Shown in pieces: positions 16,197-26,753 of a stretch of 64,000 nt of DNA. The notes beneath the pieces are model-generated. The model searched no databases. It was not told the DNA's origin and saw nothing but the letters and a program-made list of their open reading frames with translations. The translations under genes and the position numbers were made by a program. Source of the stretch: Marinomonas communis. Its GTDB lineage: Bacteria; Pseudomonadota; Gammaproteobacteria; Pseudomonadales; Marinomonadaceae. Location: positions 62,001 through 126,000 of the forward strand of contig NZ_SNZA01000006.1 of the NCBI RefSeq assembly GCF_004363305.1. The letters are read 5' to 3'. The stretch's first letter is position 1. Each line of letters begins with the position of its first letter.

Positions 16197-16633
16197 TACT
16201 CCGTCCCTTTTCCTAGTTGTGTTGCCACACTTACTTTGGTTAGACCCGAAGCTTTAATTTCAGAGAATAATGGGCGTAAGGCTTCAATACTGACATCGCC
16301 GTCTGCTTTTACCTGTACCCAGAACTCGTCTTTATCAGAGGCTTGATCAAACAGAACACTTAAGCGACTTTGAACATCTTCGACTTTGGTTAAGTCATCG
16401 TTCAAGTAAAGCTCACCATTGGTCCCTAGCACGATCAGCACATTGGGCTCAGTGGCAGCACGTTGCTCATTAATGGAGTTAGGCGGTGTAATTTTGATTG
16501 GGTCAGATTTTTGAATCTGACCTGCAACCATAAAGAAGATCAACATCAAGAACACGACGTTGATTAATGGGATGACACCGTCATCCCCAGCTTGGCTATC
16601 ACGCTGTGCAATAAATTTTTGATTAATATTCAT
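16196..16633 (-). CDS. exbD: Biopolymer transport protein ExbD (second copy)
   Basis: A 145-residue ExbD/TolR-type protein with one helix (about 25-42, [18 protein letters not shown]) carrying the position of the conserved proton-path residue, here in a variant with N25 before VVF instead of the usual Asp. Its periplasmic domain follows. It overlaps the neighbouring exbD by 4 bases. Two ExbD-type proteins in one operon are typical of the TonB2/TtpC-like layouts of marine bacteria. The Asp-to-Asn change makes it likely that the other copy carries the ion path. Confidence 0.85.
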   Translation of the reverse strand: MNINQKFIAQRDSQAGDDGVIPLINVVFLMLIFFMVAGQIQKSDPIKITPPNSINEQRAATEPNVLIVLGTNGELYLNDDLTKVEDVQSRLSVLFDQASDKDEFWVQVKADGDVSIEALRPLFSEIKASGLTKVSVATQLGKGTE

Positions 16634-17052
16634 GATTGAGGATCATTAAACGCGTTTGCAATCGATAGCTTTTCAGCACCTTGTAACTTGAGTTGGTCGG
16701 CAAGCGTCATTAATGATTGTAGCGATACGCTATCTTCAGCCTGAAGAACAAACAAGCGATCTTTGTTTTGCTGCACAATGTCGCGAATGCGATCACTGTT
16801 TTGCACGGAAATAAACTGATTGTCGAACCACACTCTGCCGTCGTTGGCTTTCAGCTCAAACAATAACGGATCTTGCTTATCTTGGTCAGGCAATACTTCC
16901 TGAGAAGGCGCAGCCAAAGGTGTGTCTAATGTTCTCCATGCCACAAACGATGACGTCAGCATGAAGAACAATAGAAGAATGAAAACGACATCGATCAGTG
17001 GTGTTAAGCTAACAAGCTGCTTTTTGCGTGGCTGGTCAAGCTTAAGCGGCAT
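16630..17052 (-). CDS. exbD: Biopolymer transport protein ExbD (first copy)
   Basis: A 140-residue ExbD with the canonical helix segment LTPLIDVVFILLLFFML, including the ion-path Asp (D22). It overlaps exbB by 11 bases and the second exbD by 4, so the four genes form one tightly coupled operon. The complex is an ExbB pentamer around an ExbD dimer in the inner membrane, and with two different ExbD proteins a heterodimer is possible. Confidence 0.9.
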   Translation of the reverse strand: MPLKLDQPRKKQLVSLTPLIDVVFILLLFFMLTSSFVAWRTLDTPLAAPSQEVLPDQDKQDPLLFELKANDGRVWFDNQFISVQNSDRIRDIVQQNKDRLFVLQAEDSVSLQSLMTLADQLKLQGAEKLSIANAFNDPQS

Positions 17053-17716
17053 GCAGCACCTCGCGCGCAGCCACTGCGGCTAGGCGTTCACCTTCTTTTG
17101 ATGTAAAAACCTGCGTCACCGAGTCGTTCATGTTGTGTGCCACACGCTCTACTTTACGCTCTAACCAAGCGTGCATAGCAATGACTGGAATCGCTACCGC
17201 AATACCTACTGCAGTGGTCAGCAATGCCTGCCAAATACCACCAGACAATACAGAAGGATCAACTTGTGCGCCTGCACCTTCCATCTGTTGGAACGCAGTG
17301 ATCATACCTAGCACTGTTCCGAGTAGACCCAATAATGGGCTCAATGAACCGATGATTTCCAGTGGTCGTAGGAACGAACGTAGATCATGCAGCGTGTTCA
17401 ATGCACGACGTTCAGCTTCTTCACGTACCGTTGCCACTTCTCGATTCGCATGACGCAAGGCTTCCATACTGTATGCAACAATGCTTTCAACCGGACGCTT
17501 TTCTGAAAGCTTTGCCAGCGCTCCATCAATATCACGAGCACGCCACGCATCCAGCGCAAGATTGACATTCTTGCGGCTTTCCGCTCGCAACATGGCCAAT
17601 TGCCATAGTTTCACTAAGAAAATAGTGACAGCAATAACGGAGAATCCCAATAGTATCCATACAACCGGGCCACCAACCATTAAGAAGTCTTTGATTTGTT
17701 CCATTGTGCTATTCAT
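17042..17716 (-). CDS. exbB: ExbB/TolQ-type proton channel subunit
   Basis: A 224-residue MotA/TolQ/ExbB protein with three helices (about 14-36, 118-140 and 160-182) and the family signature LSPLLGLLGTVLGMITAFQQM. It forms the channel that powers TonB. GGAG lies 6 bases before the ATG. It is the first gene of the operon and has a Fur-like site 35-50 bases upstream, divergent from the photolyase operon. With several receptors in the window, it is the likely energy supply for the iron block. Confidence 0.93.
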   Translation of the reverse strand: MNSTMEQIKDFLMVGGPVVWILLGFSVIAVTIFLVKLWQLAMLRAESRKNVNLALDAWRARDIDGALAKLSEKRPVESIVAYSMEALRHANREVATVREEAERRALNTLHDLRSFLRPLEIIGSLSPLLGLLGTVLGMITAFQQMEGAGAQVDPSVLSGGIWQALLTTAVGIAVAIPVIAMHAWLERKVERVAHNMNDSVTQVFTSKEGERLAAVAAREVLHAA

Positions 17717-17751
17717 CGCACGCTCCAGAGAAGAAAAAAGATAATTTCATC

Positions 17752-17764
17752 AATGATATTCATT
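17752..17764 (-). promoter_or_regulatory. Fur-box-like site before exbB
   Basis: AATGATATTCATT matches 12 of 13 core positions of the Fur consensus AATGATAATCATT. It lies 36 bases before the exbB ATG and would couple TonB-system expression to iron limitation. Confidence 0.7.
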
Positions 17765-17858
17765 CTCACCTGCATTTACAAGAATTTACCCATAATTTGT
17801 TGCAATCCAAAACATATTTTTTGACGTACTTAGACTATCAACGGGTGGAGAATTAGAT

Positions 17859-19178
17859 ATGAGTATTGGGCTAATTTGGTTCGGTAATGACTTACGCACA
17901 GCAGACCAAACCATGATGTGGCACGCCAGTCAGGAAGTAGATCAGCTAATATGTGTTTTTTGCGACTCTTCTTTGGCTGACACTTCACCTCTGAGCGCAT
18001 ATGCCACGCCTTCGACGTTACGGAAAGTTTTTCTTCGCCAAGGGCTGAATGACCTCTCTAAGAGTCTTTCCGAGTTAGGACAAACCTTGTTTGTCTCGTC
18101 ACTGCCTGCGCATCATGTCATTACCACATTGCTAAATGAGCTGCCCATCACACACGTGTACCGCAACTTGCACCCTGGCTGGTACGAGCAAAAAGCTTTA
18201 GACGATCTGAAAGAAGCTTTTTCAGATGTGCAGTTCCGCCTTTTCTCAGGGCTGCAACTCTTTTCACCATCCCACACTACTTTTATCGGTAATCAGTTTC
18301 CCGATACGTTCTCCAAATTCCGTAAACATATGGAGCGTTTGGAGGTTTCTCCGCCCGCACCAGAGATCAATCGACTGCCCGCTATTGCACCGTTTGTATT
18401 GCCTAATATAAGCCCTTGGAAAGTCATCCAAGAACAAGAAGCTCCGCTCTTTAATGGTGGCGAATTAGCCGCCCTAACACAGCTCAGCGATTACTTCGCC
18501 ACACCATTGCCAAGCACTTATAAAGAGACACGCAACGCCTTTGATGGTTGGGAAAACTCAACGAAGTTTTCCGCTTGGCTGGCACAAGGCAGTATCTCAC
18601 CAAAGCAAATTAAGGCCTGCCTTGATGTCTATGAGCGTGATCACGGTGCCAATGACTCCACCTACTGGATTTTCTTTGAACTGTTATGGCGGGACTATTT
18701 CCATGGTTATGGACTGCATTACGGGCGACAGTTGTTTGCTCGACAAGGTATTCGTGGCCAAGGCGCACAAGGCAGCTTCTACCCAGAACGTTTTAAGAAA
18801 TGGTGCCAAGGCAACACGCCCTACCCCATTGTTAACGCCTGCATGCGACAGCTCAATCAGACTGGTTACATGAGTAACCGAGGTCGCCAGCTGGTGGCCA
18901 GTTGTTTAATTTACGATTTGGGAATCGATTGGCGTTATGGTGCAGCCTACTTTGAGTCACAACTACTAGATTATGATGTCGCTTCCAATTGGGGAAATTG
19001 GCAATACATTGCTGGAGTGGGAGCCGATCCCCGTGGTGGACGTCACTTTAATCTAGACAAACAGGCACGCACCTACGACCCAGAACAACGCTTTATTCAA
19101 ACTTGGGGGGGTAATGACTTTGACAAGAATCTAGATTCTGTCGATGCTGCAGACTGGCCCATCTCACCCACGTCTTAG
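17859..19178 (+). CDS. Cryptochrome DASH
   Basis: A 439-residue flavoprotein of the cryptochrome/photolyase family. It starts [17 protein letters not shown], the antenna domain. The FAD domain includes [36 protein letters not shown] and [20 protein letters not shown], hallmarks of the DASH class. DASH proteins repair CPDs mainly in single-stranded DNA and may sense blue light. The C-terminus is short. The second gene starts 2 bases after the stop, so it heads an operon of three photolyase-like genes. Confidence 0.9.
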   Translation: MSIGLIWFGNDLRTADQTMMWHASQEVDQLICVFCDSSLADTSPLSAYATPSTLRKVFLRQGLNDLSKSLSELGQTLFVSSLPAHHVITTLLNELPITHVYRNLHPGWYEQKALDDLKEAFSDVQFRLFSGLQLFSPSHTTFIGNQFPDTFSKFRKHMERLEVSPPAPEINRLPAIAPFVLPNISPWKVIQEQEAPLFNGGELAALTQLSDYFATPLPSTYKETRNAFDGWENSTKFSAWLAQGSISPKQIKACLDVYERDHGANDSTYWIFFELLWRDYFHGYGLHYGRQLFARQGIRGQGAQGSFYPERFKKWCQGNTPYPIVNACMRQLNQTGYMSNRGRQLVASCLIYDLGIDWRYGAAYFESQLLDYDVASNWGNWQYIAGVGADPRGGRHFNLDKQARTYDPEQRFIQTWGGNDFDKNLDSVDAADWPISPTS

Positions 19179-19180
19179 TC

Positions 19181-20665
19181 ATGGCATTAAACCATTCTCC
19201 TATTGTTGTTTGGTTTAAGCGTGATTTGCGTTTGAGCGATCACGCCCCTTTAAAACAAGCCTGTGCAAGTGGGCATCCTGTTTTATTGCTGTATGTGTTT
19301 GAGCCTGAACAACTAGATGATCCTCATTACGATGAACGACATTGGCGCTTTGTATGGCAATCATTGCAAGACTTACAGCAGCAGCTCGCGTCATACCAAG
19401 GACAGATACATATTCGCCAACAATCTATACTCGAAGCATTTGATGAGTTGCATCGCAACACGGGCTTTACTCAGATACTGAGTTACGAAGAAATTGGCGT
19501 AGGGATTACGTTTAAGCGAGACCAAGCCGTCAAGAACTGGTGTCAGCAACACCAAGTACAATGGACAGAGTTCCCAACTGGCGCGGTCATTCGGGCACTG
19601 ACCTCCCGCACCACGTGGGATAAAGCGTGGCAAAGCACCATGCGTGCGCCTTTAGACACACCTAACCTTGAGCAAGCCGAATGGTTTGCTATCCCCGAAA
19701 CAACTTTCATACCACCTGACTCATGGCAAACACCCCAACGAGGCATGCAAACCGGTGGAAGTTCACTTGCTTGGCAAACGTTAACGAGCTTCTACGAAGG
19801 TCGTGGACAAGATTACTACCGTCAATTATCAAGCCCTCTTACCAGTCGTAACGCCTGCACCCGCTTATCGCCTTATTTGGCTTGGGGCAACATCAGCCTG
19901 CGGGAAGTTTACCAAGACTTGCTGTCGCGCTGGCACACCAAAGGTTGGCGTCGCACCTTGGTCGCGTTGAGCTCACGTTTGCATTGGCACTGTCATTTTA
20001 TGCAAAAGTTTGAAAGCGAGTGTGAGATGGAGTGGCGCCCTATCAATCGTGGCTATGACCGCTTCCCTTACCGGCAAGACGAGCGAGTTAACGACGATCT
20101 CAGAGCTTGGCAAAGCGGTCAAACTGGCGTACCTATGATCGACGCTTGCATGCGGGCTTTACACTTTACTGGCTACATTAACTTTCGCATGCGCGCTATG
20201 CTGGTCAGCTTTTTATGCCACCACTTAAATATTGATTGGCGCTTAGGCGTACATCATTTGGCTAGGCTATTTTTAGATTTCGAACCGGGGATTCATTACC
20301 CGCAATTTCAAATGCAAGCAGGTATTACAGGCGCAAACACCATTCGTATCTACAACCCTATCAAGCAGTCCCAAGATCAAGACCCTGATGGGGACTTTAT
20401 TCGACGCTGGGTACCTGAACTTGCTGACGTTCCAAGTCCACTCATTCATACCCCTTGGACCATGACGCAAATGGAGGAAGCTTTGTATCAATGTACTGTT
20501 GGTGAAGATTATCCCGCGCCCATTATCGATGTACCGAGTGCAGCGAAAGCCGCACGGGACAGGCTCTGGGGATTTCGTAAAGAAGCCCTTGTACAGCAGG
20601 AAAAACAACGTATTTTAACCACTCACGTACGGCCATCCAGTCGCCGTAAGGGCATGACATCATGA
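19181..20665 (+). CDS. Photolyase/cryptochrome family protein (class I-like)
   Basis: A 494-residue flavoprotein with the antenna domain at residues 1-140 ([16 protein letters not shown]) and the FAD domain at about 200-460. Visible motifs are [29 protein letters not shown] and [26 protein letters not shown]. It is most like CPD photolyases and plant-cryptochrome-like bacterial proteins. Which lesion it repairs cannot be fixed from the sequence. It overlaps the third photolyase gene by 4 bases (ATGA). Confidence 0.85.
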   Translation: MALNHSPIVVWFKRDLRLSDHAPLKQACASGHPVLLLYVFEPEQLDDPHYDERHWRFVWQSLQDLQQQLASYQGQIHIRQQSILEAFDELHRNTGFTQILSYEEIGVGITFKRDQAVKNWCQQHQVQWTEFPTGAVIRALTSRTTWDKAWQSTMRAPLDTPNLEQAEWFAIPETTFIPPDSWQTPQRGMQTGGSSLAWQTLTSFYEGRGQDYYRQLSSPLTSRNACTRLSPYLAWGNISLREVYQDLLSRWHTKGWRRTLVALSSRLHWHCHFMQKFESECEMEWRPINRGYDRFPYRQDERVNDDLRAWQSGQTGVPMIDACMRALHFTGYINFRMRAMLVSFLCHHLNIDWRLGVHHLARLFLDFEPGIHYPQFQMQAGITGANTIRIYNPIKQSQDQDPDGDFIRRWVPELADVPSPLIHTPWTMTQMEEALYQCTVGEDYPAPIIDVPSAAKAARDRLWGFRKEALVQQEKQRILTTHVRPSSRRKGMTS

Positions 20666-22212
20666 GCCAATTTGAAACCTTGCGCGTCATTTTGGGAGAT
20701 CAATTAAATGCCGCCCATTCTTGGCTCAGAAAGCCCAATGACAAAGTCGCCTACCTCATCGCTGAGCTGCATCCTGAAGCTACCTATGTGCGCCATCATA
20801 AGCAAAAGTTGTGCGCCTTTTTCCTGGCCATGGAACGCTTCGCTCAAGCTCTGAAAGACGCCGGGCATAACGTGCAGTACTTGACCCTCGACGATACCGA
20901 AGGGCACAGCTTGGAATCCTTGATTATGGGCATGGCGGACTCTCTTGGCGTGCGCCGTATTGAACTGCAACGACCTGACGAGCATCGTGTGCTGATGCAG
21001 TATCAAGCCTTGGCGAGCCAAGCTAAGGTGCCGGTGCATTTAGCCGACACGGAGCACTTCATGCTGCCCTTCGACGAGATCCCCCGCTTCTTCAAAGCTA
21101 AAACCAGTGTGCGAATGGAACATTTCTATCGCAAAATGCGTCAACGCTTTAACATCCTCATGACCGACGACCATACACCGGAAGGCGGTCACTGGAATTA
21201 CGACTCCGCGAATCGACAGAAATTAAAGGCCAGTGAGTTAAAAGACATCCCTGAGCCCTTGCTATTTCAGCATGATGTAAGTCACCTACTCGAACGTATC
21301 GAGCGCCATAAAATTCCGTTTCTTGGCGAAGCGGATGCTGCCTTACCATGGCCTGTGACTCGCCAAGACGGCTTGAACTTACTGCAGTACTTTTGCGATC
21401 ACTTACTGGCTAATTTTGGCCGTTTCCAAGATGCGATGACTGGTCGCTCGCCTCATGCTTGGAGTCTGTATCATTCGCGCCTATCGTTCGCGTTGAATAC
21501 CAAAATGATTCATCCAAATCATGTTATCAAAGCGGCCGTGATGACCTATCGTCAGCGAAACGACATCGACATTGCTCAAGTAGAAGGGTTTGTGCGACAA
21601 ATCCTTGGCTGGCGCGAATACGTGCGGGGCATGTACTGGATCAACATGCCTGATTACTATGAACAGAACGCATTGGATGCCCAACGAGACTTGCCCCATT
21701 ATTTCTGGGATGGCCAAACCAAGATGAACTGTATGGCACACGCCATCGGTCAATCCCTCGAATACGCCTATGCACACCATATTCAACGGCTGATGGTGAC
21801 GGGTAATTTCTGTCTATTGGCTGGCATCCATCCAAAACAAGTGGATGAGTGGTATTTAGGGATTTATGTAGATGCCTTGGAATGGGTGGAACTACCTAAT
21901 ACCCGCGGTATGAGCCAGTTCGCTGATGGAGGTTGGATTGCCTCAAAACCTTACGCGGCCAGTGGTAATTACATTCAAAAAATGAGCGATTATTGCAGCG
22001 ATTGCCACTATCAAGTGAAAGAAAAAGTGGGTGAAAAAGCCTGCCCAATGAACAGTTTATATTGGCGCTTTATGGTGCAACACCGTGACCGTCTATTAAA
22101 GAACCCGCGCATCGGTATGATTTACGGTAACTGGGACAAACAAGATAAAGCCCAACAAGATGCCGTACTAGAGCGGGCACAATGGTGCCTGGATAACATC
22201 AACGGATTATAG
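20662..22212 (+). CDS. FeS-BCP cryptochrome/(6-4) photolyase, PhrB type
   Basis: A 516-residue member of the iron-sulfur bacterial cryptochrome/photolyase group, whose known members repair (6-4) photoproducts. Signature cysteines for a 4Fe-4S cluster are present: MNCMAHAI, then C-x2-C-x12-C in [20 protein letters not shown], matching the spacing in Agrobacterium PhrB. The N-terminus ([16 protein letters not shown]) is the group-specific DUF523-like antenna domain start. As the third gene of the operon it gives the cell CPD, ssDNA and (6-4) repair in one unit. Confidence 0.92.
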   Translation: MSQFETLRVILGDQLNAAHSWLRKPNDKVAYLIAELHPEATYVRHHKQKLCAFFLAMERFAQALKDAGHNVQYLTLDDTEGHSLESLIMGMADSLGVRRIELQRPDEHRVLMQYQALASQAKVPVHLADTEHFMLPFDEIPRFFKAKTSVRMEHFYRKMRQRFNILMTDDHTPEGGHWNYDSANRQKLKASELKDIPEPLLFQHDVSHLLERIERHKIPFLGEADAALPWPVTRQDGLNLLQYFCDHLLANFGRFQDAMTGRSPHAWSLYHSRLSFALNTKMIHPNHVIKAAVMTYRQRNDIDIAQVEGFVRQILGWREYVRGMYWINMPDYYEQNALDAQRDLPHYFWDGQTKMNCMAHAIGQSLEYAYAHHIQRLMVTGNFCLLAGIHPKQVDEWYLGIYVDALEWVELPNTRGMSQFADGGWIASKPYAASGNYIQKMSDYCSDCHYQVKEKVGEKACPMNSLYWRFMVQHRDRLLKNPRIGMIYGNWDKQDKAQQDAVLERAQWCLDNINGL

Positions 22213-22249
22213 AGCGGACGGTCTCGCTCTGTTATTACCATTTCTAAGG

Positions 22250-22285
22250 CATATTGAGCATGACCTAAGCGTCATGCTCAATATG
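22250..22285. terminator. Hairpin between convergent photolyase and MATE genes
   Basis: A perfect 15-bp inverted repeat (CATATTGAGCATGAC / GTCATGCTCAATATG) with a 6-base loop overlaps the MATE stop codon. It lacks a long T-run, so it may be a bidirectional RNA end structure rather than a strong intrinsic terminator. Confidence 0.6.
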
Positions 22286-23587
22286 ACAAGATATCCGATA
22301 GATTGATTGATAAATCCACCAAGCGGCCACACCCGCGCAGACATTCGCCAAGCTTGCACCGATAAACAGCCCCCATAAACCACCGATCTGGCCACCGATC
22401 CATAGGCATGGTAGGAAAAAAGCAAACAGGCGCAGCGCTGACATCCACAACGCGCGATAGGGTTTACCCAATGCATTTGCCGCAGAGACCATCATCATAC
22501 ACACGCCCAAAGGCCCTAAGCTGATCGGCACCCACATCAAATGCCAAGCCACGATATCTGTGACCTCCGCGTCGCTCGACATCAACTGCGCTAAGCTCGG
22601 TGCCCACCACCAAACCAAGATCGCCACAAGGGTCTGGAAGACCAAGACATAACCCACAGCGATTCGCAGCAGCTGTCTAATCGCTTCGAATTGGCCTGCC
22701 CCAAAAAAGCGACCAACCATAGGTGGCAATGTCATGGTCAGCGCCAACACAGTCACAATCGCCAAAAACTCGAACCGAGAGCTTACCGCCCAAGCCGCAA
22801 CCGCTGCCGTGCCAAACCCTGCTAATAACTTAGTCGCCAACACAGACGATAGCGGTGGCAATAATTGGCTAACCATAGCAGGCCCCATAATATGACCAAT
22901 GCTACCTAGTGTTTTGATAATAGACAGGTTGCCAAAATCAAACGTCAGCCAATGGCTGGCAAAGCATTTTGGCACAATGATTAACATCCCCAACGAGAAA
23001 GCTAAGCAAGTCGCTAAAGCAGCCCCTACAATGCCCAAATCAAGCACAAAGATAAATAATGGGTCCAAGGCGATGTTCAGTAAGCTGGTCACCACCATAA
23101 TGGTGCCAGGTAGCATGGTATTACCATTAGAGCGACAAATGCTGTAGAAAAAATAGATCATGGCGCCCATCCAAGTACTGACGAGCCACCATCCCCAGTA
23201 GTCATCAATAATCGGGGTCACGCTCTCAGGTGCACTTAGCAATGCCAGAACTGCAGCTCGGCTAAACCAAACCAATACGGCAACCAGACCGATACCGACG
23301 GCTCCCAACAGCACAACCAAACCGGCTAATTGCTTAGCGTATAAGGATTCTGATGCACCCAGTGCTCGGGAAATCAAAGACGTTGTGGCAATGCCTAGCC
23401 CCACCTGTATGCCGATAAAAATTAACGCAATCGGTGCAGTGAAGCCTTGCGCCGCCAAAGGTAAAACACCCAATTGGCCAATGAAGGCACTGTCTACTAA
23501 CTGGAAACTCATAATCGATAAAATGCCAAACAGCATCGGCCAAGTCATCGAGAAAAGTTGTTTACCAAGAGAGGATGTTGACTGCAT
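22265..23587 (-). CDS. MATE-family efflux transporter
   Basis: A 440-residue inner-membrane protein with about 12 helices in two repeats. The segments MLFGILSIMSFQLVDSAFIG and LGIATTSLISRALG are typical of the MATE fold (DinF/NorM relatives). It exchanges cations for drugs or organic molecules. Substrate unknown. It probably shares a minus-strand transcript with the DUF2256 and MFS genes upstream. Confidence 0.9.
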   Translation of the reverse strand: MQSTSSLGKQLFSMTWPMLFGILSIMSFQLVDSAFIGQLGVLPLAAQGFTAPIALIFIGIQVGLGIATTSLISRALGASESLYAKQLAGLVVLLGAVGIGLVAVLVWFSRAAVLALLSAPESVTPIIDDYWGWWLVSTWMGAMIYFFYSICRSNGNTMLPGTIMVVTSLLNIALDPLFIFVLDLGIVGAALATCLAFSLGMLIIVPKCFASHWLTFDFGNLSIIKTLGSIGHIMGPAMVSQLLPPLSSVLATKLLAGFGTAAVAAWAVSSRFEFLAIVTVLALTMTLPPMVGRFFGAGQFEAIRQLLRIAVGYVLVFQTLVAILVWWWAPSLAQLMSSDAEVTDIVAWHLMWVPISLGPLGVCMMMVSAANALGKPYRALWMSALRLFAFFLPCLWIGGQIGGLWGLFIGASLANVCAGVAAWWIYQSIYRISCHIEHDA

Positions 23588-23647
23588 GGGCTACCTTAAG
23601 AATGAGCGTTATCTAACCGCCACACAGTATACGGTAGAGTCATGACA

Positions 23648-23815
23648 CTAAGGCGAATTTTCCGTGTTTTTTGCTAGGTTAATACGTTGTCCACGACACC
23701 GTTCCGAGCAGTATTTCACCTCATCCCAACATTTGGCCCACTTTTTCCGCCAAGTAAAGGGGCGCTGACAAACTGGACATTGTTTACTAGGAAGGTGTGG
23801 TTTCTTGTGTGCCAT
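23648..23815 (-). CDS. DUF2256 zinc-ribbon protein
   Basis: A 55-residue protein with the full DUF2256 pattern: KQCPVCQRPFTWRKKWAKCW (C13-x2-C16), then YCSERCR (C36-x3-C40), likely binding zinc. DUF2256 genes are often found beside cryptochrome or photolyase genes, as here (1.4 kb from the photolyase operon). The ATG lies inside the last 29 bases of the MFS gene. The function in the family is unknown. Confidence 0.9.
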   Translation of the reverse strand: MAHKKPHLPSKQCPVCQRPFTWRKKWAKCWDEVKYCSERCRGQRINLAKNTENSP

Positions 23816-25049
23816 GATGTTTCTCTTGCTGCAATCGACGTACTCGCCACATCAATACGACCGCCAAGCTAGTAAAGATCACATACCCCGCCGCCAAGGG
23901 TGTCACAGAGAAATCATAGAAACGTCCTACCGATACCGACAAGACAACGGCCAGCAAACTGGACAACGACGAAATCAGCGAAGCCCCAAGTCCTGCCATA
24001 CGCCCTAAGGGTTCCATCGCCATCGCGTTAATATTGCCAAACAGTAGCCCCATGCTAAAAAAGATCGGAATCCCCAAAGATAAGAATAACCACAATGGCG
24101 GCTGCCCTTGCCATACCAGCGAAACGCCCATCATGGCTAACGCTGCGCTGCATTTCAAAGTTAATGCAAACCAGATCAAGCGCTGCATGCCAAAACGCAT
24201 CACAATGCGACCATTGGTAAAAGACGCCAACCCTGCGCCACCCGCCATCATGGCAAAGTACAGTGGAAAGGCTTCTCCCGTTTGATAAACATCCTGAAAG
24301 ATCGACTGCGAAACCCCTAGATACAACATGAGTCCTGAAAACACGAGTCCAGCCATTCCCGTTAAGCACATCACTTCTTGTTGTTTTACGATAAATCGAG
24401 CATCACGCCATAAGCGGGAAAAGGCCAGCGGTTGGCGTTGTTCTTTAGCTAACGTTTCAGGCTGACGCAGGATCAGCCAAATGGAGGCGATTATGGCTTG
24501 TAACATCAATGCGCCAAAGATCCAGCGCCAGTCCCCAAGCAACAACACCAATTGGCCAAAAGCAGGCGCTAGCATGGGAACTAAAATGAAGATAAGCATC
24601 ACATAAGACATGATGCGCGCCATGGCCGCCCCTTTGTACATATCTCGGATCAATGCTCGAGAGGCAATCTTGGGGCCTGCAACACCAAAGCCTTGTATAA
24701 AGCGTCCTAACAACAGCGCTTCCAGAGTGTCTGCTGACATAGCAACCAAACAGCCCACTAAATACAAAGCCACACCTGTGAGGATACTTTTCTTGCGCCC
24801 TATCGCGTCCGATAAAGGACCAAACAGCAACTCCCCAAACACCATCCCAGCAATCAATGCCGACACCACCCATTGCATGTGGGTGTAATCCGCAACCGTC
24901 AATTGCTCAGCCATATCTCGAAATGCAGGCAGCACGGCATCCATGCTCAATGCCGTCAGCGACATCATGCAGGCAAATAAACCAATGAATTCTTTTTCGG
25001 AAAGAGGGAGGTTGGGGCTGGGCAAGCGTCCAGCGAAGCGGCGTTTCAT
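23787..25049 (-). CDS. MFS multidrug transporter, Bcr/CflA type
   Basis: A 420-residue, 12-helix major facilitator protein. The MFS loop motif is GPLSDAIGRKKSILTG. FIGLFACMMSLTALSMDAVLPAF at the N-terminus (shown here in shortened form: SLTALSMDAVLPAF) is typical of Bcr/CflA drug:H+ antiporters. Its 3' end overlaps the DUF2256 gene. Substrate unknown. Confidence 0.88.
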   Translation of the reverse strand: MKRRFAGRLPSPNLPLSEKEFIGLFACMMSLTALSMDAVLPAFRDMAEQLTVADYTHMQWVVSALIAGMVFGELLFGPLSDAIGRKKSILTGVALYLVGCLVAMSADTLEALLLGRFIQGFGVAGPKIASRALIRDMYKGAAMARIMSYVMLIFILVPMLAPAFGQLVLLLGDWRWIFGALMLQAIIASIWLILRQPETLAKEQRQPLAFSRLWRDARFIVKQQEVMCLTGMAGLVFSGLMLYLGVSQSIFQDVYQTGEAFPLYFAMMAGGAGLASFTNGRIVMRFGMQRLIWFALTLKCSAALAMMGVSLVWQGQPPLWLFLSLGIPIFFSMGLLFGNINAMAMEPLGRMAGLGASLISSLSSLLAVVLSVSVGRFYDFSVTPLAAGYVIFTSLAVVLMWRVRRLQQEKHHGTQETTPS

Positions 25050-25113
25050 GCTAGTTGTCCTTATCTATTGAGGAGCAAGGCTAGCACGAAACGCGCTGCG
25101 ACAGGCAAACAGA

Positions 25114-26676
25114 TTAACGGATCAGAGACAGACTCTCTTCGGCAAACCCTGTACCGGCTTCGGTATAGAAGTTGAAAACGTTGTCGATGCCCGCTTTTAA
25201 CATATAATCACGTTCATCATGATAACGAGCAATGGCCGCCACCTGACCACGGAAGCCACCGCTACGTAACTGCTTCACTACATTAACACTGTCATCAGCA
25301 GAAGGCAGGGCCAATAAAATCAGCTTCACATTTGTCAGGTCTAGATGCTCCCAAAGGTCAACGTCTTCACCGTCACCAAAAAAGACATTATGCTGATCGT
25401 TTTGCATTTGTTTGATACGGAACTGATCTGCATCCATACCGGCCACCACATTACCAATCATGCCGGTCAACGACTCAAACGCACCACGTCCCACTCGACC
25501 TAAACCAACCACTAGGACTTCCATATTCTTTGGCTGTTCAAAGCAATCCTCTGGCAAAGGTACGGCATTTTCATAACGACGAATCGTATCTTTGTAACGA
25601 CGGAAATAGCTGTGCGCTTTACGGTAGAACACACTGGTAATAACAAACGAGAACGATACCGCCAACGCCAGAATCACCAACCAGTCATTGCTGATCCAGC
25701 CAGCTTGTACACTCAGTGCCACGACAATTAGACCAAACTCACTGTAGTTTGAAAGCGCCAGCGCCCCCAAGAAAGAGGTACGACCGCGAAGACGTAAGCT
25801 GTTAAAGAAGTAGAAGAACAATAGGAACTTAACCACTAACAATACTGTGAGGATCAAACTCAGTCCCAACATACTCCATGTCGGTAAAGCACTGAAACCA
25901 ATGGATAAGAAGAAGCCAATTAAGAATAAATCCTTAAAGTTCATCAGTGACTTGTTTAACTCAGAGGCTTTGGTATGGGACGCTAGCAAAATCCCCATAA
26001 TCAACGCACCGAGATCACCTTTCACCCCCACTAGGTAAAACAGTTCATAGCCACCCAGCGCAAAGAACAGTCCCGTTAACGGTAGCATTTCACCGTGACC
26101 AGACTTGTTCAAGAGTTTGCCAAGTACAGGACGCAACGGAATCAAAGCAAATAACAGTACTGCCCAGATCGAAGGCACTTTTCCGGTCGCTAATACGAGG
26201 AATACAACCGCTACGATATCTTGCATAACCAGTATACCCAACGCCAATTGACCATGGCGGGTCTTCATTTCACCGGCCTCTTCGAGCAACTTCACAATAC
26301 AGACCGTACTAGAGAAGCTCAGTGCAAAACCGATTAATGCCGCGGTACGCAGAGATAAGATTTCAAAAGCATGCAGACCTACGATGCCAAGCAAAGACGC
26401 GACCCCGATGATCAGAATCGTCCAAGCTCCCATGTGCCCTATGGTGGATGCCCAAACTTCCCGTTTCAGCAGATCTTTTACATGCAGTTTTAGGCCAATA
26501 CAAAAGAGCATCAAGGTGATACCCAAATTGGATAAGTGCTCCAAAATACTGCTGGGCTGAACTTGCATAAAGTTCAAAATAAACCCCGCAGCCAAAAAAC
26601 CAATCAGTGGCGGCAAGTTCACCAACTTAACCGCTAAACCACAAATAAACGCAAACAGTATCCAGATAAATTCCAT
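25114..26676 (-). CDS. CPA2 cation:proton antiporter with TrkA-N domain (KefB/YbaL-like)
   Basis: A 520-residue protein with about 12-13 helices (residues 1-370), then a cytosolic TrkA-N nucleotide-binding domain (from VLVVGLGRVGRGAFESL). It exchanges K+ or Na+ for protons, gated by the regulatory domain. The frame extends to 26766, but MEFIWILFAFICGLAVK at 26676 gives the usual N-terminus. The C-terminal TrkA-C domain is absent. The lactate-permease-like gene lies upstream on the same strand. Confidence 0.88.
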   Translation of the reverse strand: MEFIWILFAFICGLAVKLVNLPPLIGFLAAGFILNFMQVQPSSILEHLSNLGITLMLFCIGLKLHVKDLLKREVWASTIGHMGAWTILIIGVASLLGIVGLHAFEILSLRTAALIGFALSFSSTVCIVKLLEEAGEMKTRHGQLALGILVMQDIVAVVFLVLATGKVPSIWAVLLFALIPLRPVLGKLLNKSGHGEMLPLTGLFFALGGYELFYLVGVKGDLGALIMGILLASHTKASELNKSLMNFKDLFLIGFFLSIGFSALPTWSMLGLSLILTVLLVVKFLLFFYFFNSLRLRGRTSFLGALALSNYSEFGLIVVALSVQAGWISNDWLVILALAVSFSFVITSVFYRKAHSYFRRYKDTIRRYENAVPLPEDCFEQPKNMEVLVVGLGRVGRGAFESLTGMIGNVVAGMDADQFRIKQMQNDQHNVFFGDGEDVDLWEHLDLTNVKLILLALPSADDSVNVVKQLRSGGFRGQVAAIARYHDERDYMLKAGIDNVFNFYTEAGTGFAEESLSLIR

Positions 26677-26753
26677 AACGACGACGATTTTCCTAACGCA
26701 ATCAGTACCCAATGCACCGTTAGCAAAAGCATAACGGCAAAGTGCTCCGCTTG

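Noticed and set aside
17821..17858. ECF-type promoter before the photolyase operon
   Set aside because: TTGACG at 17821 has no partner -10 at proper spacing and does not resemble TGATCC.
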